Below, in pieces: positions 34,446 through 44,376 of a DNA stretch of 64,000 bases (position 1 is the stretch's first letter; every line of letters starts with the position of its first letter). Made by a program: the position numbers and the translations under genes. Under the pieces are notes generated by a model. It was not told the origin of the DNA. It saw nothing but the letters and a program-made list of their open reading frames with translations, and searched no databases. Origin of the DNA: Streptococcus oralis (lineage in GTDB: Bacteria > Bacillota > Bacilli > Lactobacillales > Streptococcaceae); the NCBI RefSeq assembly GCF_004127215.1, contig NZ_QEWJ01000006.1:62001-126000 (forward strand), written 5' to 3'.

Positions 34446-36182
34446 ATGCTCTATATTTGGTCTTATTTGAAAAAATATCCCAAGTGGTTATTCTTGGATT
34501 TCTTTGGCGCTATTTTCTTTGTTATCGTCAATCTTGGACTGCCAACAGTTCTGGCTCGGATGATTGATGAAGGTGTGAATAAAGGGAATGAACATCAATT
34601 GTATGTTTGGGCCGCTATTATGCTGGTGATTATCCTATGTGGAACCTTAGGGCGTATAGTCTTGGCCTACGCAGCTAGTAAGCTGACGACCCATATGGTC
34701 AAGGATATGAGGGATGATCTCTATGCCAAATTACAAGAGTATTCTCATCATGAATATGAAAAGATAGGAGTATCTTCACTGGTTACTCGTATCACCAGTG
34801 ATGCCTTTGTTCTCATTCAGTTTGCAGAACAGACCTTAAAACTGGGTGTCATTACTCCCATGATGATGTTGTCTAGTATTTTAATGATCTTTTTGACCAG
34901 CCCGTCATTAGCTTGGATAGTAGCCTTTGCAGTACCTTTCTTGGCTGTGGTGGTTATTTATGTGGCTGTCAAGACTCGCCCTTTGTCAGAGAAACAGCAG
35001 GCTACCTTAGACAAGATCAATCAATACGCTAGAGAAAATCTGATGGGGCTCCGTGTCATTCGTGCCTTTGCCCGTGAGGAGTTTCAAGAGGAACGCTTTG
35101 CAGGGCAAAATGCGGTCTATGCAGCTAATTCCAATCGTCTGTTTAAACTAACTGGCTTGACAGAACCCTTGTTTGTTCAAATTATCATTGCTATGATTAT
35201 GGCTATTGTCTGGTTTGCTCTGGATCCTATCAAACAAGGTTCTCTTCAAATTGGGGATCTGGTGGCCTTTATCGAATATAGTTTCCACGCCCTCTTGTCC
35301 TTCCTTTTTTTATCTAGCCTCTTTACCATGTACCCTCGTACAGCGGTTTCGAGTGAGCGCTTGAAAGAAGTCATGGAGATGCCGATTTCTATTGATCCAA
35401 ATGAAGGAGGTGTCAGAGAAACTGAAACTCACGGCTATTTGGAATTTGAAAATGTCACCTTTGCTTATCCAGGGGAGACGGAAAGTCCTGTTTTGCACAA
35501 TATTTCGTTCTGTGCCAAACCGGGTGAAACCATTGCCTTTATCGGTTCGACCGGATCTGGTAAGTCCTCTCTTGTGCAATTGATTCCCCGTTTTTACGAT
35601 GTTACCCTTGGGAAAATCAAAGTTGATGGTGTCGATGTGAGGGATTATCGACTTAAGTCTCTTCGTCAAAAGATTGGATTTATCCCACAGAAGGCTTTAC
35701 TCTTTACAGGAACCATCGCTGAGAATATTCGCTATGGGAAAGAAGACGCTAGTTCTGCAGACTTAAATCAGGCGGCAGATGTGGCGCAAGCTAAAGATTT
35801 TATTGAAAGTCGAGAAGAAGGATTTGCGACTCATCTAGCTGAAGGCGGAAGCAATCTTTCTGGGGGACAGAAACAGCGTCTTTCAATTGCCAGAGCGGTT
35901 ATAAAGAATCCTGATATCTATATTTTTGACGATTCCTTCTCAGCCTTGGATTATCGCACAGATGCCATTCTACGCCGTCGTCTCAAGGAAGTCACTCAAA
36001 ATGCTACAGTCTTAATCGTTGCCCAACGTGTTGGGACCATTATGGATGCGGACCAGATTATCGTTCTTGATAAGGGAGAAATCGTAGGTCGCGGTCGACA
36101 TGAGGAATTGATGAAGACAAATGACATCTATCGTGAAATTGCTGAGTCGCAGTTGAAAAATGCATCTCTAACAGAAGAATAG
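34446..36182 (+). CDS. Heterodimeric ABC exporter, subunit with degenerate catalytic site
   Basis: 578 aa: six-helix type IV exporter domain (about 1-310) fused to an ATPase domain (about 330-578). Walker A is GSTGSGKSS and the signature is canonical LSGGQKQR. Walker B reads IFDDSFSALD, with Asp-Ser in place of the catalytic Glu. That is the hallmark of the BmrC/LmrC half of heterodimeric exporters. The frame opens at 34431, but ATG 34446 has AAAGGAGG 6 bp before it. It precedes the partner gene by 8 bp. Substrates may be drugs or lipids/peptides; unknown. Confidence 0.88.
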   Translation: MLYIWSYLKKYPKWLFLDFFGAIFFVIVNLGLPTVLARMIDEGVNKGNEHQLYVWAAIMLVIILCGTLGRIVLAYAASKLTTHMVKDMRDDLYAKLQEYSHHEYEKIGVSSLVTRITSDAFVLIQFAEQTLKLGVITPMMMLSSILMIFLTSPSLAWIVAFAVPFLAVVVIYVAVKTRPLSEKQQATLDKINQYARENLMGLRVIRAFAREEFQEERFAGQNAVYAANSNRLFKLTGLTEPLFVQIIIAMIMAIVWFALDPIKQGSLQIGDLVAFIEYSFHALLSFLFLSSLFTMYPRTAVSSERLKEVMEMPISIDPNEGGVRETETHGYLEFENVTFAYPGETESPVLHNISFCAKPGETIAFIGSTGSGKSSLVQLIPRFYDVTLGKIKVDGVDVRDYRLKSLRQKIGFIPQKALLFTGTIAENIRYGKEDASSADLNQAADVAQAKDFIESREEGFATHLAEGGSNLSGGQKQRLSIARAVIKNPDIYIFDDSFSALDYRTDAILRRRLKEVTQNATVLIVAQRVGTIMDADQIIVLDKGEIVGRGRHEELMKTNDIYREIAESQLKNASLTEE

Positions 36183-36190
36183 GAGGAAAC

Positions 36191-37972
36191 ATGAAAACAC
36201 AATCTAGTTTGGCTCGTTTGTGGAGCTATTTAAAAGCCTACCGTTTTTCTGTCTTTTTTGCAGTCTTTCTAAAAGTTTTAAGTGTGGTCATGAGTGTCTT
36301 GGAGCCTTTTGTCTTGGGGCTGGCCATTACGGAGTTGACAAAAAACATCTTAGATATGGCTAAGGGCCTTTCAGGTGCTGGTATCAATACTGGCTACATC
36401 GGAACTGTTTTAATCATTTATCTCTTTAGAGGTCTCTTGTATGAACTTGGTTCTTATTATTCCAACTATTTCATGACCAATGCGGTACAGTCCATGACCC
36501 AAGATCTGCGAAATGAAATGACTGAAAAGATCAATCGTATCCCTGTGTCTTTCTTTGACAAACACCAGTTTGGTGATTTATTGGGACGCTTTACCAGTGA
36601 TGTTGAGACAGTTTCCAATGCCCTTCAGCAGTCTTTTCTTCAAATTGTAAATGCCCTTTTGACGATTGTCCTCGTCATGGGAATGGTATTATACTTAAAC
36701 TTTCAGCTGGCTATAGTGGTGATTCTATCCATTCCAGTGACCTATTTTGGTGCAAGAAGTATCCTGAAACGTTCTCAGCCTTATTTTAAAGAGCAGGCGG
36801 CTATTTTAGGACGGATGAATGGCTATGTGCAGGAAAATCTTACAGGTTTTAATGTCTTGAAACTCTATGGTCGTGAGGAATCCTCTCATAAAGAATTTTC
36901 TGAGATTACGGACGACCTCCAACGTGTTGGCTTTAAAGCCAGCTTTATCTCTGGACTCATGATGCCAGCTCTCCATGCCGTATCAGACTTGACTTATCTG
37001 ATCGTTGCAGTTCTTGGTGGTTTGCAGGTTATTGCGGGCCGTTTGACAGTGGGGAATATGCAGGCCTTTGTTCAGTATGTTTGGCAGGTTAGCCAGCCTA
37101 TCCAAAACATCACACAACTTGCGGGTCAAATGCAAAGTGCTAAGTCTTCGCTTGATCGTATCTTCGATATCTTGGATGAGACAGAGGAAGTCAAGGGAGA
37201 AGAACTCGAAATTCTTGCCCCTTTAACGGGTCAGGTAACCTTTAAGCAGGTTGATTTTCAGTATGTCGAAAACAAGCCATTGATTCGAAACTTTAATCTA
37301 GAAGTTCAACCAGGAGAGATGGTAGCGATTGTTGGTCCGACCGGAGCTGGTAAGACTACCTTGATCAATCTACTCATGCGCTTTTACGATGTTACGGCAG
37401 GTGCAATCTTGGTTGACGGGCAGGATATTCGCGAGTTGTCACGACAAGACTACCGCCGTCAGTTTGGGATGGTCTTGCAGGATGCTTGGCTTTATGAAGG
37501 GACTATCAAAGAAAACCTACGTTTTGGAAATCTAGACGCCAGTGATGAAGAAATAATAGAAGCTGCCAAAGCAGCAAATGTAGACCACTTTATTCGAACT
37601 CTTCCTGGTGGTTACAATATGGAGATGAACCAAGAGTCCAGCAATATTTCCCTCGGGCAAAAGCAACTCTTGACCATCGCGCGTGCTCTCTTAGCCAATC
37701 CTAAAATTCTCATTCTGGATGAAGCAACTTCCTCTGTTGACACCCGTTTGGAACTCTTGATTCAAAAAGCCATGAAACGGTTGATGAAGGGGAGAACCAG
37801 CTTTGTTATCGCCCATCGTCTCTCGACCATTCAAGAAGCGGATAAGATTCTCGTTCTTAAAGATGGACAGATTATTGAGCAGGGAAATCATGAAAGCTTG
37901 CTCCAAGAAAAAGGCTTCTATTACGACCTTTATCAAAGTCAATTTTCGAGTAAATCCGATCAAGTCAGCTAA
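36191..37972 (+). CDS. Heterodimeric ABC exporter, catalytically complete subunit
   Basis: 593 aa, the same architecture as its neighbour. Walker A is GPTGAGKTT and Walker B is ILILDEATSSVDTR with the catalytic Glu. The signature reads ISLGQKQ, a deviation in the LSGGQ motif. The complementary defects of the two subunits (degenerate Walker B in one, altered signature in the other) place the active and inactive sites of the dimer as in BmrCD, LmrCD and TM287/288. The ATG follows AGGAGG at 36181. Confidence 0.88.
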   Translation: MKTQSSLARLWSYLKAYRFSVFFAVFLKVLSVVMSVLEPFVLGLAITELTKNILDMAKGLSGAGINTGYIGTVLIIYLFRGLLYELGSYYSNYFMTNAVQSMTQDLRNEMTEKINRIPVSFFDKHQFGDLLGRFTSDVETVSNALQQSFLQIVNALLTIVLVMGMVLYLNFQLAIVVILSIPVTYFGARSILKRSQPYFKEQAAILGRMNGYVQENLTGFNVLKLYGREESSHKEFSEITDDLQRVGFKASFISGLMMPALHAVSDLTYLIVAVLGGLQVIAGRLTVGNMQAFVQYVWQVSQPIQNITQLAGQMQSAKSSLDRIFDILDETEEVKGEELEILAPLTGQVTFKQVDFQYVENKPLIRNFNLEVQPGEMVAIVGPTGAGKTTLINLLMRFYDVTAGAILVDGQDIRELSRQDYRRQFGMVLQDAWLYEGTIKENLRFGNLDASDEEIIEAAKAANVDHFIRTLPGGYNMEMNQESSNISLGQKQLLTIARALLANPKILILDEATSSVDTRLELLIQKAMKRLMKGRTSFVIAHRLSTIQEADKILVLKDGQIIEQGNHESLLQEKGFYYDLYQSQFSSKSDQVS

Positions 37973-38039
37973 TAAAATAAGGCTAGATTTTTCTTAAATT
38001 ATCAGTCTATTTCAACTTTTCTCAGATAGTACATTTTCC

Positions 38040-38068
38040 TTGCTATTGTTTTCTGGGAGTAGTATACT
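38040..38068 (+). promoter_or_regulatory. dpr promoter
   Basis: TTGCTA, 17-bp spacer, TATACT. Confidence 0.6.
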
Positions 38069-38121
38069 TGTATTATAGCTACTGTGAAGTGGTTATAAAA
38101 AAATGAAAAGAGGTAAGAAAT

Positions 38122-38640
38122 ATGGTTGAATTGAAAAAAGAAGCAGTAAAAGACGTAACAACATTATCTAAAGCAGCGCCAGTGGCATTGGCAAAAACAA
38201 AGGAAGTATTGAACCAAGCAGTAGCGGATTTGTATGTGGCTCATATTGCCCTTCACCAAGTTCATTGGTATATGCGTGGTCGTGGCTTCCTCGTATGGCA
38301 TCCAAAAATGGATGAATACATGGACAGTCTTGATGGCTATCTTGACGAAATCAGTGAACGTTTGATTACCCTTGGTGGTAAACCTTACTCAACTTTGACA
38401 GAGTTCCTTCAACACAGTGAAATCGAAGAAGAAGAAGGAGAATTCCGTAATGTTGAAGAAAGCTTGGAACGTGTTCTAGCTATTTATCGCTACCTCATCA
38501 CTCTTTTCCAAAAAGCTTTGGATGTAACTGACGAAGAAGGCGATGATGTTACAAACGATATCTTTGTTGGGGCTAAGGCTGAACTTGAGAAAACAGTTTG
38601 GATGCTTGCGGCAGAACTTGGACAAGCTCCTGGTTTGTAA
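38122..38640 (+). CDS. dpr: Dps-like peroxide resistance protein Dpr
   Basis: 172 aa ferritin-like protein forming a 12-mer that stores iron and protects DNA from hydrogen peroxide, which these streptococci make in quantity. The inter-subunit ferroxidase ligands are visible in [13 protein letters not shown] and [22 protein letters not shown] (His, Asp, Glu). The N-terminal tail is Lys-rich. Start ATG behind AAGAGGTAAG. A single-gene unit with its own terminator. Confidence 0.94.
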   Translation: MVELKKEAVKDVTTLSKAAPVALAKTKEVLNQAVADLYVAHIALHQVHWYMRGRGFLVWHPKMDEYMDSLDGYLDEISERLITLGGKPYSTLTEFLQHSEIEEEEGEFRNVEESLERVLAIYRYLITLFQKALDVTDEEGDDVTNDIFVGAKAELEKTVWMLAAELGQAPGL

Positions 38641-38703
38641 GATATAGTTGCTACCCCTTTTATCATGAGGTGCTTGATAAGTACCCATGACCAATCATCT
38701 TTT

Positions 38704-38741
38704 AAAAGTCATGTAACTGTAAAAAAGTTGCATGATTTTTT
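38704..38741 (+). terminator. Terminator of dpr
   Basis: AAAGTCATGTAACT and AGTTGCATGATTTTTT form an imperfect stem with a U run. Confidence 0.7.
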
Positions 38742-38762
38742 GTCTGCTGGACTTAGGACACA

Positions 38763-38791
38763 TTGTCAAAAGTAGGATTTTACGGTATAAT
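38763..38791 (+). promoter_or_regulatory. Promoter of the PhnA-like gene
   Basis: TTGTCA, 17-bp spacer, TATAAT. Confidence 0.75.
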
Positions 38792-38849
38792 AGTTGCTGT
38801 TCAATAACATATGAATTTTAAAGAATAATTGTTAGTTTAAGGAGGACTT

Positions 38850-39188
38850 ATGAACAACTTACCAAATTGCCCAAAATGTAATTCAGAATATGTCTACGAA
38901 GACGGAAGTCTCTTGGTCTGCCCAGAGTGTGCCTATGAGTGGAATCCTGCAGAAGTTGCAGAAGTAGAAGAAGGTGTTGTTGCTATCGATGCCAATGGAA
39001 ATAAATTGGCTGACGGCGATACTGTAACCCTTATCAAGGACTTGAAAGTAAAAGGTGCGCCAAAGGATTTGAAACAAGGAACTCGCGTTAAAAATATCCG
39101 TATCGTAGAAGGTGACCACAACATCGACTGTAAGATTGATGGTTTTGGAGCTATGAAATTGAAGTCAGAGTTTGTTAAGAAAATCTAG
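38850..39188 (+). CDS. PhnA-like zinc-ribbon protein (YjdM family)
   Basis: 112 aa. An N-terminal zinc ribbon has two CxxC knuckles (CPKC at residues 7-10, CPEC near 28-31). A C-terminal PhnA domain follows ([29 protein letters not shown]). Despite the historical name it has no shown role in phosphonate use. Start ATG behind AAGGAGGA. Followed after 2 bp by a membrane-protein gene. Confidence 0.88.
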   Translation: MNNLPNCPKCNSEYVYEDGSLLVCPECAYEWNPAEVAEVEEGVVAIDANGNKLADGDTVTLIKDLKVKGAPKDLKQGTRVKNIRIVEGDHNIDCKIDGFGAMKLKSEFVKKI

Positions 39189-39190
39189 CC

Positions 39191-39814
39191 ATGAAACTGA
39201 ATTATAAATTTATCTTTTATAGTCGTGTGCTCTTGTTCTTAGCGGCATTTACAGGAGTTTATTTGGAGATTACCAAGCACGGTGGCTTTGGTATGCTCCT
39301 TTACTACACAGTGTTGTCCAATCTTTTGGTAACGATTTTCACCGGCTATCTGCTCCGTGTGATGAGCCGTTCAGGTGAAAATTGGCAAAGTCCGACCTTG
39401 CTTCGTCTCAAGGGTGGTGTTACCATGAGTATCATGATTACTTGTGTGATTTACCATTTTATGCTTGCTCCGATTGCGACAGACTTTTACAGAGTGGAAA
39501 ATTTCCTTTGCCACTATATCGTTCCACTCTGGTTTTTAGCCGACACCCTCTTCTTTGATAAACAGGGTCAATACAAGATCTGGGATCCAGTCTTGTGGAC
39601 CATCTTGCCCTTGGTTTATATGATTTTTGCCTTGTTTAACGGCCTGGTCTTAAAACTCAATATTCCGAATTCCAAGGACAATCCCTTCCCTTATTTCTTT
39701 TTAAATGTGAACAAGGGTTGGGACGTGGTTATCAAATGGTGTTTGATCATTTTTGCGGCGTATATGGTTGCAGGCTTTATCTTCTATCTGATCAAGCAAA
39801 TCAAGCGAAAATAG
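39191..39814 (+). CDS. Pr6Pr-like six-helix membrane protein
   Basis: 207 aa with about six transmembrane segments, the first at residues 7-28. The motif-like YTVLSNLLV, ICVIYHFMLAP-like segment, HYIVPLWFLADTLFF and a late PYFFLNV pattern fit the Pr6Pr (FAR-17a/AIG1-like) membrane family. Function unknown. It starts 2 bp after the PhnA-like gene and is probably co-translated. Confidence 0.72.
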   Translation: MKLNYKFIFYSRVLLFLAAFTGVYLEITKHGGFGMLLYYTVLSNLLVTIFTGYLLRVMSRSGENWQSPTLLRLKGGVTMSIMITCVIYHFMLAPIATDFYRVENFLCHYIVPLWFLADTLFFDKQGQYKIWDPVLWTILPLVYMIFALFNGLVLKLNIPNSKDNPFPYFFLNVNKGWDVVIKWCLIIFAAYMVAGFIFYLIKQIKRK

Positions 39815-39926
39815 TCTTCCTATTAGGAAAGTTAGGACGGAGTCTTTAGTTCAATCGGGCTCCTTCTTTTCTTGCCACCTTCCTTTTAAAAAGGTCAACA
39901 GTGAGAAATATACAGAAAGAAAATTC

Positions 39927-41078
39927 ATGAAACAATTTTTAGAACGGGCTAGTATTTTGGCTCTCTCCCTCGTTTTGATTACCTCCTTTTCCATCTCAAG
40001 TGCTCTGCCAGCCATGTTTGACTACTATCAAGGCTACCCCAAAGAACAAATCGAGCTCCTGGTCAGTCTCCCTTCTTTTGGAATCATGATTATGCTGGTT
40101 TTAAATGGGTTTTTGGAGCGTTTGCTTCCTGAGCGACTTCAGATTAGTCTGGGACTTCTCATCCTCTCTATCGGTGGAACAGCTCCCTTCTGGTATCAGG
40201 AGTACAACTTTGTCTTTGCGATGCGGATTTTATTTGGTTTGGGTGTGGGGATGATCAATGCCAAGGCTATTTCCATCATCAGCGAACGCTATCATGGAAA
40301 GACACGGATTCAGATGCTGGGTCTCCGCGGATCAGCAGAAGTTGTCGGGGCGTCGATTTTGACTCTAGTGGTAGGTCAACTCTTATCCTTGGGATGGACA
40401 GTGACCTTCTTGGCCTACAGTGCGGGATTTTTAGTATTGATCCTTTATCTGCTCTTTGTCCCTTATGGGAAAGAAAAGAAAGAAACAAAGAAAAAAGAGG
40501 CCGAAACAATTCGTTTGACAGGACAGATGAAAGGCTTAATTTTTCTATTGGCTGTCGAAGCAGCAGTTGTTGTCTGTACCAACACAGCTATCACCATTCG
40601 TATTCCTAGTCTGATGGTGGAAAGAGGTCTAGGGGATGCCCAGTTATCGAGTTTGGTTTTAAGTATCATGCAGTTGATTGGTATCTTGGCAGGTGTGAGT
40701 TTTTCTTTCTTTATCTCTCTGTTTAAAGAAAGGTTGCTCCTTTGGTCAGGTATCACCTTTGGATTGGGGCAGATTGTGATTGCCTTGTCTCCGTCATTGG
40801 GTGTGATGGTAGTTGGAAGTGTTGTGGCAGGTTTTTCTTACAGTGTGGCCTTGACGACTGTCTTTCAGCTTCTTTCTGAAAGAATCCCAGCCAAGCTCCT
40901 TAATCAGGCAACATCTTTTGCAGTGCTAGGATGTAGCTTTGGAGCCTTTACGACACCTTTCATTCTTGGGGCGATTGGCTTGGTGACTCAAAACGGTATG
41001 TTGGTCTTCACCATTCTAGGATGCTGGTTGATTGTCACTTCTATTTTTGTTATGTACGCACTTCAAAAAAGAGCTTAG
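39927..41078 (+). CDS. Major facilitator superfamily transporter (CynX/NimT-like)
   Basis: 383 aa with about 12 transmembrane segments. The LFGLGVGMINAKAISIISERYHGKTR stretch near residue 110 is the MFS loop 4-5 type, and a charged KEKKETKKKEAE loop separates the two six-helix halves near residue 190. It could export drugs or take up small anions. Start ATG with a weak GAAAGAAAA site. A single gene by spacing. Confidence 0.82.
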   Translation: MKQFLERASILALSLVLITSFSISSALPAMFDYYQGYPKEQIELLVSLPSFGIMIMLVLNGFLERLLPERLQISLGLLILSIGGTAPFWYQEYNFVFAMRILFGLGVGMINAKAISIISERYHGKTRIQMLGLRGSAEVVGASILTLVVGQLLSLGWTVTFLAYSAGFLVLILYLLFVPYGKEKKETKKKEAETIRLTGQMKGLIFLLAVEAAVVVCTNTAITIRIPSLMVERGLGDAQLSSLVLSIMQLIGILAGVSFSFFISLFKERLLLWSGITFGLGQIVIALSPSLGVMVVGSVVAGFSYSVALTTVFQLLSERIPAKLLNQATSFAVLGCSFGAFTTPFILGAIGLVTQNGMLVFTILGCWLIVTSIFVMYALQKRA

Positions 41079-41139
41079 GATTGGTTTCCTAAGTTTTTCT
41101 TTTTAGGGATTGTACCCAGACAATACTTGTTTTAGGACC

Positions 41140-41168
41140 TTGTTTACAGACTACTTTCTTGATAAAAT
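41140..41168 (+). promoter_or_regulatory. truA promoter, giving a leaderless mRNA
   Basis: TTGTTT (41140-41145), 17-bp spacer, TAAAAT (41163-41168). ATG begins at 41176, where transcription should start. No ribosome site lies between them. Confidence 0.6.
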
Positions 41169-41175
41169 AGAAGCT

Positions 41176-41925
41176 ATGACAAGATATAAAGCAATCATTT
41201 CCTATGATGGTTATGCCTTTGCTGGTTTTCAGCGCCAGCCTCATGCGCGTAGTGTTCAGGAAGAAATAGAAAAAACCTTAACGAGACTCAATAAAGGACA
41301 GGCAAACACTGTTCACGGTGCGGGTAGGACAGATAGTGGGGTTCATGCTCTGGGACAGGTCATTCATTTTGACCTGCCCTATCAGATGGATGAGGAAAAA
41401 CTCCGTTTTGCTCTGGATACCCAATCTCCGGAAGATATCGATGTAATCTCGATGGAGCTTGTGGCGGATGATTTTCACTGTCGTTACGCCAAGCATAGCA
41501 AGACCTATGAGTTTATCGTGGATAGAGGACGTCCCAAAAATCCTATGCGCCGTCACTATGCCACTCACTTTCCTTATCCGCTCGATGTGGAACGGATGCA
41601 GACGGCAATCAAAAGGCTAGAAGGAACCCATGATTTCACTGGTTTTACAGCCTCTGGGACTAGTGTGGAGGATAAGGTTCGCACCATCACAGAAGCGAGT
41701 CTTAGGGTGGATGATACAGGCCAGTTTTTGACCTTTACCTTTTCTGGAAATGGTTTTCTTTACAAACAGATTCGCAATATGGTGGGGACTCTTCTCAAAA
41801 TCGGCAACAACCGCATGCCAGTTGAGCAGATTGACCTCATCTTGGAGAAAAAGGACAGGCAACTTGCTGGTCCCACTGCAGCACCGAATGGCTTGTATTT
41901 GAAGGAGATTCGTTATGAAGAATAA
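41176..41925 (+). CDS. truA: tRNA pseudouridine(38-40) synthase
   Basis: 249 aa enzyme making pseudouridine at tRNA positions 38-40. The catalytic Asp is in [11 protein letters not shown] near residue 52. Other conserved segments are RRHYATHFP and [17 protein letters not shown]. The frame opens at 41110, but the promoter places transcription at ATG 41176. Translation is probably leaderless. Its 3' end overlaps thiD by 11 bp. Confidence 0.94.
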   Translation: MTRYKAIISYDGYAFAGFQRQPHARSVQEEIEKTLTRLNKGQANTVHGAGRTDSGVHALGQVIHFDLPYQMDEEKLRFALDTQSPEDIDVISMELVADDFHCRYAKHSKTYEFIVDRGRPKNPMRRHYATHFPYPLDVERMQTAIKRLEGTHDFTGFTASGTSVEDKVRTITEASLRVDDTGQFLTFTFSGNGFLYKQIRNMVGTLLKIGNNRMPVEQIDLILEKKDRQLAGPTAAPNGLYLKEIRYEE

Positions 41926-42688
41926 TCGTATTTTAGCACTTTCTGGAAATGATATTTTTAGTGGTGGTGGTTTGTCAGCTGATTTGGCAACCTATACCTT
42001 GAATGGTTTGCATGGTTTTGTAGCGGTGACTTGCTTGACAGCCTTGACAGAAAAGGGATTTGAAGTCTTTCCGACGGACGATACTATTTTTCAACATGAG
42101 TTGGATAGTTTGCGTGACGTGGACTTTGCAGGGATCAAGATTGGTCTTCTCCCTACTGTCAGTGTGGCTGAGAAGACACTGGACTTTATCAAGCAACGTC
42201 CGAGAGTGCCTGTGGTATTGGACCCCGTTTTGGTCTGCAAGGAGACGCATGATGTGGCAGTCAGCCAACTCTGTCAAGAGTTGATTCGCTTTTTCCCTCA
42301 TGTCAGTGTGATCACGCCTAATCTCCCAGAAGCAGAATTGCTAGCAGATCAAGAGATTAAAACCTTGGAAGATATGAAGACAGCAGCGCAGAAATTGCAT
42401 GACTTGGGAGCGCCAGCAGTCATTATCAAGGGAGGCAATCGTCTCAGTCAGGATAAGGCAGTAGATGTCTTTTATGATGGACAAAATTTTACGATCCTAG
42501 AAAATTCCGTTGTCCAGGAGCAAAATGCTGGTGCAGGTTGTACCTTTGCCTCAAGCATTGCCAGTCACTTGGTAAAAGGGGATGAACTATTAGCAGCAGT
42601 GGAAAGTTCTAAAGCTTTCGTTTACCGTGCTATTGCACAAGCAGATCAATATGGAGTAAGACAATATGAAGCAAACAAAAACAACTAA
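41915..42688 (+). CDS. thiD: Hydroxymethylpyrimidine/phosphomethylpyrimidine kinase (ThiD-like)
   Basis: 257 aa ribokinase-fold kinase for the thiamin pyrimidine (or pyridoxal, as in the PdxK/ThiD subgroup). Family motifs are [16 protein letters not shown] at the start, [17 protein letters not shown], and the anion-hole [16 protein letters not shown]. Start ATG overlaps truA, with AAGGAG inside truA. The 23-bp overlap with the following ECF transporter gene and the shared pathway support salvage of the thiamin pyrimidine. Confidence 0.85.
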   Translation: MKNNRILALSGNDIFSGGGLSADLATYTLNGLHGFVAVTCLTALTEKGFEVFPTDDTIFQHELDSLRDVDFAGIKIGLLPTVSVAEKTLDFIKQRPRVPVVLDPVLVCKETHDVAVSQLCQELIRFFPHVSVITPNLPEAELLADQEIKTLEDMKTAAQKLHDLGAPAVIIKGGNRLSQDKAVDVFYDGQNFTILENSVVQEQNAGAGCTFASSIASHLVKGDELLAAVESSKAFVYRAIAQADQYGVRQYEANKNN

Positions 42689-43127
42689 AATCGCCCTAGT
42701 ATCTATCTTAACAGCCCTATCCGTAGCTTTAGGTTATGTGGTGAAAATCCCAACAGCTACTGGAATCCTCACTTTTTTGGATGCTGGAATTTTCTTTACC
42801 GCCTTTTATTTTGGGCGCCGTGAAGGAGCCATCGTTGGAGGTCTAGGAGGTTTTATCATTGACCTTATTTCAGGTTATCCTCACTGGATGATCTTCAGCT
42901 TGATTTTCCATGGTTCACAGGGCTATTTTGCAGGTTTTAAAGGCAAATGGCAATGGTTAGGCCTTGTCTTGGCTACTATCGTCATGGTAGCTGGTTATGC
43001 CTTCGCTACTGCTTGGATGAAGGGATGGGGTATAGCTCTGGCAGATGTTCCTCACAATTTATTGCAGAATTTTGTTGGAATGTTTGCAGGATTTCTTCTC
43101 TATCAAAGTATTAAAAAGATAAAATAA
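42666..43127 (+). CDS. hmpT: ECF transporter S component, probably HMP-specific
   Basis: 153 aa membrane protein, about five to six transmembrane helices, typical of the substrate-binding S subunit of an energy-coupling-factor vitamin importer. It starts within thiD. That coupling, and the family's known pairing with thiD, suggests hydroxymethylpyrimidine as ligand (HmpT). The shared EcfAA'T energising module is not in this window. Specificity is inferred. Confidence 0.75.
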   Translation: MKQTKTTKIALVSILTALSVALGYVVKIPTATGILTFLDAGIFFTAFYFGRREGAIVGGLGGFIIDLISGYPHWMIFSLIFHGSQGYFAGFKGKWQWLGLVLATIVMVAGYAFATAWMKGWGIALADVPHNLLQNFVGMFAGFLLYQSIKKIK

Positions 43128-43155
43128 AAAAGTCAGCTCAAATAGCTGACTTTTT
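43126..43155. terminator. Bidirectional terminator between hmpT and pepQ
   Basis: AAAAAGTCAGCT and AGCTGACTTTTT form a perfect 12-bp stem around six bases and serve both convergent genes. Confidence 0.88.
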
Positions 43156-43169
43156 GATTGTCTATAAGT

Positions 43170-44252
43170 TTAATAAAAATAAAGCAAATCTTTGTTGGTG
43201 CTGGTAAAGAGGTCAAATCCATCCTTAGTGACAACACCGCAATCTTCGATGCGAACACCAACTTTTCCAGGGATATAGATACCTGGTTCAACAGAGAAGC
43301 ACATGCCTTCTTCGATGACCATGTCGTTTCCTTCCATGATAGATGGGAATTCGTGGACATCCATACCGATACCGTGACCGAGACGGTGGTTGAAGTACTC
43401 ACCGTAACCAGCTTTTTCGATGACTTCACGGGCAGCACGGTCTACTTCATGAGCAGTCACACCAGGTTTGATAAAGTCAAGAGCAGCTTGTTGTGCTTCA
43501 AGGGTCAAGTTGTAAATATCTTTCTTGAATTGGTCTGGTTTGCCGACAGCGACTGTACGAGTCATATCTGATGCATAGCCATTGACCATAACACCCAAGT
43601 CAAAGAGGAGAAGGGCGTCTTTTTCGACCTTGTTTGCCCCAGGAATTCCGTGTGGATTTGCAGCATTATCGCCAGTCAAGACCATGGTATCAAAACTCAT
43701 TTCATAGCCTTCACGCTTTAAGGCGAAGTCGATTTGGGCAATGATATCTGTCTCGGTTTTATTAAGAGAAATATTGTCAAAACCAACTTTTACAGCTTTA
43801 TCAGCATAGAGACCTGCAACCATCATTTTTTGGACTTCATCAGCTGATTTGATGAGGCGCATGCGTTGGATACGAGGAGTGAGGTTTTCAAACTCAGCAG
43901 TTTCAAAAACTGTTTTCAAACCATGGTATTTTGTCAAGATAAGATTATCAAACTCAACAGCGACACGTTTGAAGTCAAGTTGTGGAAGAGCATGTTTCAT
44001 CTTTTGCCATGGATTTTCAGAGTCCACATAGCCTACAACTGGGAAGGAAACGGTGCTGCTTGCACGTTCAACCTCAAGGGCTGGGACAAAGAGAAGCGGT
44101 TCTTGATCCGCTAGGACAAAAAGGAACATTTGGCGTTCATGGGGATCACTGTAAAAGCCAGTGAGGTAATTGATTGTGACGGGGTCAGATACGACAGCGA
44201 CGTCTAGTTTTTCTGATTCAAGATATGTTAGGATTTGTTGTAATTTAGACAT
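43170..44252 (-). CDS. pepQ: Xaa-Pro dipeptidase PepQ (M24 family)
   Basis: 360 aa dimetal prolidase cleaving X-Pro dipeptides. The five metal ligands appear in order: DLGVMVNGYASDMTRT (two Asp), HRLGHGIGMD (His), CFSVEPGIY (Glu), and RIEDCGVV (Glu). The N-terminal creatinase-like domain covers about 1-130. ATG 44252 follows GAAGGTAG on the minus strand. Confidence 0.93.
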   Translation of the reverse strand: MSKLQQILTYLESEKLDVAVVSDPVTINYLTGFYSDPHERQMFLFVLADQEPLLFVPALEVERASSTVSFPVVGYVDSENPWQKMKHALPQLDFKRVAVEFDNLILTKYHGLKTVFETAEFENLTPRIQRMRLIKSADEVQKMMVAGLYADKAVKVGFDNISLNKTETDIIAQIDFALKREGYEMSFDTMVLTGDNAANPHGIPGANKVEKDALLLFDLGVMVNGYASDMTRTVAVGKPDQFKKDIYNLTLEAQQAALDFIKPGVTAHEVDRAAREVIEKAGYGEYFNHRLGHGIGMDVHEFPSIMEGNDMVIEEGMCFSVEPGIYIPGKVGVRIEDCGVVTKDGFDLFTSTNKDLLYFY

Positions 44253-44376
44253 ATGCTACCTTCTTTCTACCCCTCTATTTTGGCAAAAAATGAGAGAAAA
44301 TGCAAGGGAGAAGGGTAAAAGAACAGGCAAAAAGAACTCCGACAAGATAGGGGAGTTCTTTGATATAGTTTTTCTT

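Noticed and set aside
34304-34567. 87-codon frame between tpiA and the ABC exporter
   Set aside because: It begins inside the tpiA terminator stem and overlaps the exporter in another frame.
43158-43571. Plus-strand frame of 137 codons opposite pepQ
   Set aside because: It is antisense to pepQ and starts inside the bidirectional terminator region.
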